NCBI GenBank assembly: GCA_039090855.1
Contig: CM077025.1
Location: 93,290,489-93,354,488, forward strand
Direction: 5' to 3'
DNA: 64,000 nt
Origin: Macrothele yani
Lineage: Eukaryota > Arthropoda > Arachnida > Araneae > Macrothelidae
Below, piece by piece: positions 57,130 through 64,000 of this stretch. Each line of letters opens with the position of its first letter. The stretch's first letter is position 1. The notes under the pieces are model-generated. The model was not told where the DNA came from. It did not search any database and saw only the letters and a program-made list of their open reading frames with translations. A program made the translations under genes and the position numbers.

Positions 57130-58245
57130 CGCCAATAGTAGGTTGTACACGCCGAAGTTTTAACTCTCCTAGATGCCGGACAGTTTCTGGAAGTTATGCC
57201 AGCAATCATTGTTGCAGCATTGACCACAACCGGGATGTTGATCTATGGATCTGATTGTCCGCTCAACCACATCCCCAAGTGCATCCACAGGATACAAATC
57301 CGAAGACTGAGATCCACACCATGGTTTCAGACTCAAATGTGTGTTCCTTGAGCCCTGTGTAGGTTGTTGCAGCCCGGTGGGACGGCGCATTTTCCTGCGA
57401 AACAGCCCATCGGCCTCAGGATGCCGAAAGGCCTGGAAAGTGTGAAAGTGACCGGCCAGCTCATGCTGGTAGCGCGCAGTGGTTAAGGAACTCTTCAGAC
57501 GTTCACTAAGGGACTTAATGTGTCCCATGAGAAAGCTCCCCGAACCACACAGAGACACCACCCCCTTGAACAGGGCCCCCTGCTCACGACGGGGCTTTGG
57601 CCTCATGCTGTAGGCGCAACATTTGTCCTCTGTGGCGATCTCGGTGCTGCTGGAAACGGAATTCATCTGTCCACACGACGCGGCGTCATTCTGAAGAGGT
57701 CCAGTTTTTATGTCCCCGGCACCAGGCGAGGCGTGAACGAGAAAGGCTTCGACCCCCGTAGTTCAGGGTGTGCGTCGTGCGTCGTACCGTTCGATCACTG
57801 GGCCTTCGATATTTGACCTGGAGTGATTTGCGCTCCCGTTGCCAAGGGAACGTTCCGTACGAGCCTGGAAAATCTAGGTCGACTGTGGTCTTTAATAGCG
57901 GGTGGTCGGCCAACACTTGCCTCCTGGGCGCTGTTACGTTCGCCGATGGTATTATTGTGGTATACCATTGACAAGGTTGCCCCAGGGAACCCTAGGATTC
58001 TTACCACTTAGGAGATAATACAGATATGATCCACTCGCCGTGCGCTGACAATGCGTCCACCAACAAATTCGCTCAGATGACAAAGTTTACCCACATTCGT
58101 TGATTGCAATATGCTGTTGGGAAGCCATGCTGTCCGCCTGTTTATCGCCGGAGTTTTGTTTAGGTTTCTTCCACTCAGCGCGGGGGATGGCCATGTCAAC
58201 TGGTATCATCCCTGTCTCTAATGCTTTGCCTAGTCAGTGTACATC
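57130..58245 (-). pseudogene. Tc1-like transposase, heavily frameshifted
   Basis: On the reverse strand, an N-terminal helix-turn-helix-like region (58100-57850), a first-Asp segment W-T-D-E near 57670, a G-S-G-S-F-L-M-G-H segment near 57530 and N-A-P-S-H-R near 57390 appear in order but in different frames. A 165-codon open frame at 57169-57666 is a wrong-frame reading over much of its length. Outer ends are uncertain. Confidence 0.65.
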
Positions 58246-58309
58246 TTAATGTTAATCGCAATAAACCTGCTTTTCTTTTTTGTTTTATGGTTTAACGACA
58301 CCCGTAAGC

Positions 58310-59482
58310 ATTCAAATTTATAAATAAAGGCTGGATGGAGTCAAAGAGCTGCCGTATGTTATTCTGGGACAGATTGGCCCACACTTCTTGCAACGGACGC
58401 TCTAAATCACAAACACTGGGACATGGAGGAAGCTGGCGTCCCATCTGGTCCTACACGTGCTCTATGAGCGAGAGATCAGGCAGGTCACGAAAGCGTCGAA
58501 GCATGACGTAGAAACCCGAGCCGTGTGCGGATGGTCGGTAACTTGTTGGAAAATGGCCCGGACGCCCCGCCATGAAAGACAACACATGAGACCGCAGGAT
58601 CTCCTGTATGTTGCGCGGGGCTGGGCTGTCAACATCCCTCGGATCACAGCGAGGGAAGTCCGTCTGTCATACGCGATGGCTCCCTAAACTATCACGCCTG
58701 CAGTTCAGGACGTGTGTCTATGTACAGTGAGGTCGGGATTGCAGCGCTCACTTGAGGTCCTCCACTCTGCGGCACGGTGATCGTCCGTCCCCATACAGAA
58801 GCGGGATTCGTCGCTGAACACTATACGTCGCCAGTCCGTAGCATTCCACGTTACTCACTGCTGACACCACTGCAATCGACGATAGTCAGATGTTAATGGC
58901 AGAATACGTAATGGCCGTCCAGAGTGCAGATTCGCCTGTGCCGGGCGTCTGGAAATGGCTTTCGCGGACACAGAATTCCTTTGTACAGCAGCCACATGTC
59001 TTTGGATATTGGACAAGCACGTCGTTGCATCTGTGCGTGCCGCTCTCACGATTCCACGGTCCTCTCTGCTGGCGGTGTGTCTGGGTCGTCCAAACAGAGA
59101 CCGCCATGTATAGGCGCTTTCCCGTGCTCATTGTTCTCAACACGACCGCACCATACTACCCGACTGGCCCAAACGGCGGCCGATTCGGCGCGTTTGCCAC
59201 CATGCCTCTTTTTTCCCGACGATACGGCCTTGTTGAAATTTAGTCAGTCGCTCGTACACACATCTACGGCAGGTTCTTGGTATGTCTATCGCTCAGGGAT
59301 CTCACCTGACTCTTACCGTGCACTTCGGCGCGAATGTGGAGTCCCATGAGCGGCACCTTAGAAGCCAGAATGATTGCGATTGCAGCGCCGGTCTTGGACA
59401 TGCGGGCTCGCTCGAAACTTGAATCATTTGCATGTCTGCCCTCCCCGTAGCTGTTCGCCGACTTTCGCGTTAATCGCAAGGT
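58310..59482 (-). pseudogene. Tc1-like transposase, same family as 62800-64000
   Basis: The reverse-strand reading gives L-P-L-T-S-D-Y-R-R-L-Q-W-C-Q-Q then I-V-F-S-D-E-S-R-F-C-M-G near 58800 (first Asp), and later a frame ending in the C terminus W-A-N-L-S-Q near 58360. Stops and frame changes are frequent. The non-coding 5' part to 59482 closely resembles 63780-64000. Confidence 0.8.
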
Positions 59483-60449
59483 TCTTTCTCGGTGCGCGGA
59501 CTTTTATGACAATGAGTGTATTTTGTATTAAAGTTCATAGCAGAATTGTTTTGCATATTATTTATAAAGGGATGCTTATTCAATATTATAAAATGTTGGG
59601 AGTTCGGTATTTAAGCTTGTCTCTATCTTTTCGTACCACTTCGTGTGTTTTTGTTTTTCTCTACAATTTTCAGCTGCAAAACTATATTTGTTTGTTATAT
59701 CTGAGCGAAGTCTCTAGGGGGAGGCGGGGGAGGCTTCCTTGTCACATCTCACCTTTATTCGTTTTTAGCTTTTATTTCAGAAACAGCCACTAGTGACATA
59801 ATGACAGGTTTTCGTAGCAAACTTAGTCTTCACCGATACAACTCCACTTTTGTCAATCCCTAAGGTAAAATTCCATGAGTGAGTAGTGAATTACAACTGA
59901 GTCCAGCATGTGTAGGCTTATCTTTACATCGTTACAGTACTCCTATTTTCCATCATGCTTTGCAGAATATTAAAAAATCCATGTCGAGTTTTATAAAACT
60001 TGTCATTTATGGGCGAAACATTTCGAAGCCGATATCAAGGCTCTGTTTTGAAAGACAGACAAAAGCTGACGTGCTGACAGAGAACAGAAGGAGAACTAAC
60101 AGAAGTTTGTTTCTGCGAAGATAACAAAAAAAGAAACAAAAAAGCGTAAATTGTGATAACCGTTGTTCAATATAAATACAAGTATGTTGACTGTTTTCTG
60201 TTTCTTCCCCTCTTGTTCACTACCTTTACTGAAAATATCAACAGCGAAAATTTCCAGTTTTTATTTTTTTATAGCATCGCATTGCATGGGTGTGTTCTTG
60301 CAGTTCAGTAATTTACGAAACAAATTAGAATAAATTTGTAACTGATATCTGTCTCATCCCACTCCTCGCATATATCCGAAAGTATTTGCAGTGTTATTCC
60401 AGCGGGAGATTTCAGACAGTAACAATAAACATGACAGCCACTGAATTAG
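59483..60449. other. Non-coding, nothing recognised
   Basis: AT-rich spacer between two Tc1-like remnants. A G-rich patch (GGGGGAGGCGGGGGAGG) lies near 59717. Open frames here match nothing recognisable. Confidence 0.5.
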
Positions 60450-61356
60450 AATCTTTTATTCAATACATTGTTGGTCCTCCTTTACCAGAATTATAGCACG
60501 TATGCAGTTTGACATAGATTCCACAAGCTGTTGGAGCGCATCTGCGTCTACAACATATCAAGCGTTCAACAGAAAGTCCCTTAACTAGCTCAGATATGTC
60601 GGAAAGAGGACTTTGATCCAAGATTTGTTTTCTTAACATGTCCCATACATTCCCAAAGGGTTTCTGAATCGGTCTTTGTGATAGCCAAGGACGACGGAGG
60701 AAGCCACTGTCATGCTCTCTAAACATATCTTGCGTGAAGTACAGTCGCATTGTCGTCTATGAAACATCCGTCACCTTCTGGATAAAAATGCAACATTACA
60801 GGATGGACTTGATCGACAATAATGCTCAGATAAGCCTTGAAGGGCTTCGAATCTCCTCCGAATATCGGGGTACTCGTTCCGTACAAACACAACGCGTTAC
60901 ACTCCATGACACCAGCTGCAGAACTGTGAGTTGTGTTTGACTGATAAGATGAGTATTGCTTCATGGGGCACCCTCCAAACTCTGTACCTACTGTCGGTAC
61001 AGAACAAGATGTACCGCGACAAGTCAAATCACACGACATTTTTTAGTTTTCCAGTGTGGGTGTTGTTGGAGACACTGTAGACTACATTTCTGGTTAAAAT
61101 AAGAGTAAGTGGGTTCCGTATTGTCATGCGACTGTCAATACCGAACGTCTACAATACTCTACGCACAGGAACAGACTTTATTGAATACTTCGGTCAATTG
61201 CTGCACATAGGAAGTCCTGTATCTCCTTACAAACCTTCTCAGACGTCGGCGATGTCTTTTCTGAAGATTATCTTTCGCTGATTAAATATCCAGCACATCT
61301 CCCCTTTTGAGAAACCAGTCAGGTCTTCTGCTTTGAATTTCCTTATTTCCTCCATT
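60450..61356 (-). pseudogene. Tc1-like transposase, third family, partial
   Basis: The reverse-strand frame from 61039 reads through C-P-M-K-Q-Y ... L-Y-G-T-S-T-P-I-F-G-G to F-I-D-D-N-A-T-V-L-H-A-R (second Asp, near 60760), then in a second frame R-P-W-L-S-Q-R-P-I and a typical C terminus to about 60460. The N-terminal region up to an ATG near 61356 is readable only in pieces. It is distinct from the neighbours at 58310 and 61374. Confidence 0.78.
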
Positions 61357-61529
61357 TCATTCTATTTAATATACACTGAAGAGCAATTGAATTACTGACA
61401 GCTGGCGTTATGCAAATGTGGCGTTGTCGGCGGCCCTGTAAACGGAAACGACATGACGTATGCAGCGATCTGACAATATAAGAAGTGATGCGACGGGAAT
61501 CAGTAATAGTCGCAAGCAGTACGGGTAAG

Positions 61530-62506
61530 ACGAAGGATCTAAGCGCATTTATTTGATCGCGGGCAAATTGTCGGGCCCCAACGAATAGGTCACTATCTCG
61601 GAAGTCGTGCAGGCACTGGGAGTTTAAGGAGACACTGTGTCACGGGTGCACAGTGACTACATCGAATCCGGTCAAACCATCCCTGCAAGGGATGGTTTTA
61701 CCGGATTCGATGTTTCCACGGCCAACTGCCGTGGAAAACAGCGTGTGGATGAGCGGAGTTCATCGTCCGCTAGCTCGCATTGTAACAGCGGATAGACTGG
61801 CCACAGTGCAAGAAATTACTCGGCAATTTAACGCTGGTGCACAAAAACTTGCAAGTAGCCACACCATTCAGAACCCTCTCCTCGCTATGGGGTACATAAG
61901 CCATCGTCCCACGAGGCTACCGCTGCTGACCGCACATCACAGGGTGAAAAAATTAGCATGGGTGCGGAAACATCGCCACTGGACATGTGGGAAAATATTG
62001 CCTGGACTGATGAGTCGAGATTCACGTCAGTACATGCGAATGGCAGGATACGAGAACGGCGCAAACCACATGAAGCGATGGATCCTTCTTGCCAGCAGAG
62101 TACTGTTCAAGCTGGTGGGGGTGGCATTCTCGTCTGGGGACTGTTTACGTGGACTGAAATGGGACCCCTGGTACATGTGACATCGTCCCTCACAGGGCAG
62201 CGTTACCGGGATATCCTGGACGACCATTTGCATCCGTTTGTGCGTCTTCAACATCCCAGTGGGGACCTCATCCTGCAACAAGACAATGCACCGTGGCATC
62301 GCTCCCGAATTGTATCAGAATGGTTGGATGAACACTCCACCGACGTGACCTCGCTTCCTTGGCCAGCTAGGTCACCTGTTCTCAATCTCATCGAGCACAT
62401 CTGGGATGGCATCGAGAGAAATGTTCGACGCTCGGAACCCCCCCCCCCCCTCCATCAAATCTTTGTGAACTGTGGGAGATTGCTCAGGGGTCGTGGATCC
62501 GTATGA
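61530..62506 (+). pseudogene. Tc1-like transposase (DD36E), frameshifted
   Basis: The N-terminal region is readable in pieces from about 61530 (D-R-G-Q-I-V-G). R-L-A-R-I-V-T-A-D-R-L-A-T-V-Q-E-I-T follows in one frame (61770), then a change near 61960 to a frame containing W-T-D-E-S-R-F (first Asp, about 61998), I-L-V-W-G-L-F, L-Q-Q-D-N-A-P (second Asp, about 62280) and N-L-I-E-H-I-W-D (Glu, about 62395). I count 36 residues between the last two, i.e. DD36E. A CCCCCCCCCC run near 62440 marks a further likely frame problem. Close to intact, but not a working gene as read. Confidence 0.88.
61660..61712. repeat. 25-bp near-perfect palindrome in the transposase
   Basis: CATCGAATCCGGTCAAACCA (start of the left arm, 61660) returns inverted as the right arm ending ACCGGATTCGATG at 61712, with a 3-base centre and one mismatch. 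It replaces normal transposase sequence and looks like a local inverted duplication. Confidence 0.85.
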
Positions 62507-62799
62507 CTTCCCAACGCTTCCGGTGTTTTGTCGAGTCCATGCCGAGACGAATCGCCGCCGTCATTAGGGCGAAAGGTGGTGCTACACGTTAGTACACAGG
62601 TATCTCTTATTCAATTGCTGTTTAGTGTACATTCATTGCTATAAAAATCCGCGCACCAAGAAAGAAGCGTCGGATTGAAATGAGATTTTAGTAGTGGGAT
62701 GGTAAATATCAAGGGCAGAAGTCATTACAGTATCACAGCAGCAGGACAACTTCCCGCGGACATACGGTACACATTCCGTTCAGCATTAGTTCCGCGTCG

Positions 62800-64000
62800 G
62801 ACAACCTCTTGCTCGGATATATGCGGTGATACGGTCCCAGTGGAATCAAGGGAACGCCGTATGTTATCTAGGGACAGATTGGCCCACACTTCTTGCAACT
62901 GACTATATTAATATCGAAAACTCTGATATGAAGAAAGCTGGCGTCCCATCGGGTCCCACACGTGCTCGATGGGAGAGAGATCAGGCGATCTAACATTCCA
63001 CGGAAGCGTCGAAGCATAACATAGACAGCCCTGGGAAACCCGAGCTGTGTGGATGGGCGCTATCTTGTTGAAAAATTGCTCCGGGCGGCCCCTCCAGAAA
63101 GGCAGCACATGTGGCAGCAGGATTTGCTGTGCGTAGTGCTGGCCTGTCAACGTCCCTCGGATAACTGCGAGGGAAGTCCAGCTGTCTTACCCGCTGGCTT
63201 CCCAGACAATCACTCCTGCAGTTTGGGCGTACCGCTGTACAGTGGTGTCGGGATTGTAGCTCTCACCTGCGGTTCTCCACACTCTGAGATGGTGGTCGTC
63301 CGTTCCCATACAGAATCGGGATTCGTCGCGAAACACTATACGTCGCCAATCAGCATTCCATATTGTTCGCTGCTGACACCACTGCAATCGACGCCGACGA
63401 TGGTCAGGTGATAATGACAGAAAAGGTAATGGCCTTCGAGAGTGCAGATTTTCCTCTGCCAGGCGTCTGGAAATGGCTCTGTTGAACAGGGTAGTCCCTC
63501 CTATAGCCGCACCATGTCGCTGGATATTGGAGAAGGACGCCGTTGCATCTGTGCGTGGCGCTCTCACGATCCCACGGTTCTCTCTGCTGGTGGCGTGTCT
63601 TGGTCGTCCAAAGCCTGTCCGCCTTGTCTGTGTGCCTTGCCGTGTCCACTGCATATAACACAATCGCCCGGTACTGTCCGACTGGCATAAATGGCGGCCG
63701 ATTCGTCGCGCCGGCCACTCTGCCTCTCTCATCCGAACGTTACTGCCTCGTTCAAACTCCGTCAGTTGCCCGTACGCACATCTAGGGCGGCATCTCTATC
63801 GCTCACGGATCTCACCTGACTCTTACACCGTGCACTTCGGCAAGAATGTGGAATGCCTTGCGTGGCGCCTTATAAGCCCCAAGGATTGCGATTGTAGCGC
63901 CGGTCTTTGACGCGCGGGCATGCGGTATCCCATGAAACTTTAAGCATTTGCATGTCAGTTCTCCCTGAAGCTATTCGCCCAGTTTCGCATTAATCTCGCT
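62800..64000 (-). pseudogene. Tc1-like transposase, same family as 58310-59482, runs to window edge
   Basis: The reverse-strand frame 63732-63187 gives 181 residues containing the helix-turn-helix region, R-I-V-F-R-D-E-S-R-F-C-M-G (first Asp, D in R-D-E-S) and G-V-I-V-W-E. A second frame (63150-62908) gives the C-terminal catalytic part with R-S-P-D-L-S-P-I-E-H-V-W-D. The second-Asp motif falls between the two frames. The element's 5' non-coding end reaches or passes the window's right edge. Confidence 0.82.

Larger units (their letters stand above)
61374..62626 (+). mobile_element. Tc1-like transposon (DD36E), complete ends, 1253 bp
   Basis: Left end CACTGAAGAGCAATTGAATT; right end, inverted, CACTAAACAGCAATTGAATA. 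TA copies flank it at 61372-61373 and 62627-62628. It is the full-length relative of the fragment at 366-628. One coding frame break and a palindrome are described separately. Confidence 0.93.

Noticed and set aside
57169..57666. 165-codon reverse-strand open frame as an independent gene
   Set aside because: Neighbouring frames carry Tc1 transposase motifs across the same span, so this is largely a wrong-frame reading of a decayed transposase.

Overview
No host gene is recognisable in this window. It is a eukaryotic intergenic tract made almost entirely of transposable elements in several layers of nesting: Tc1/mariner DNA transposons, tRNA-derived SINEs, a foldback element, a Ty1/copia retrotransposon and a young Ty3/gypsy retrotransposon with an envelope gene. 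Mariners (DD34D), Tc1-like elements (DD34E and one DD36E), an env-bearing Ty3/gypsy element, a non-LTR reverse transcriptase fragment and tRNA SINEs together suggest an arthropod with a large, repeat-rich genome. I cannot name the species.

Layout. 1-12.3 kb: a short tandem repeat, a Tc1 end, a reverse-strand Tc1 interrupted by two SINEs, a Tc1 of a family seen again at 50 kb and itself hit by a SINE, a mariner hit by a SINE, a LINE reverse transcriptase scrap, and a decayed mariner with an insertion. 12.3-16.5 kb: a decayed Tc1 whose 3' end passes into a 3-kb, 30-bp minisatellite with higher-order structure. 16.5-27.7 kb: dispersed repeats, a 3.1-kb Tc1-like element with perfect 16-bp inverted ends, three tandem tRNA-like units, a SINE cluster, an inverted SINE pair, and a 1.26-kb foldback element with 9-bp target duplications.

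27.7-45.1 kb holds the centrepiece, a 17.3-kb Ty3/gypsy element with 1.98-kb LTRs that differ only in homopolymer lengths, a 4-bp target duplication, primer site, gag, a canonical U_UUA_AAC frameshift site ahead of pol (protease, RT, RNase H, integrase and a long C-terminal tail), a 2.7-kb spacer and an intact 882-residue envelope. The envelope has the Gn/Gc-type organisation of phlebovirus-like glycoproteins rather than the baculovirus-F-like envelope usual in insect errantiviruses. Gag-pol reading is broken at three points; all three are single-base deficits near homopolymers, so base-calling error is as likely as decay.

45-64 kb: non-coding sequence, a reverse-strand copia element with diverged LTRs and a Tc1 inside its integrase region, a split mariner, and a run of Tc1-like elements, of which 61374-62626 is complete end to end. 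No CRISPR, rRNA or convincing functional tRNA was seen. Boundaries of old elements are approximate; those with target duplications or terminal repeats are precise.
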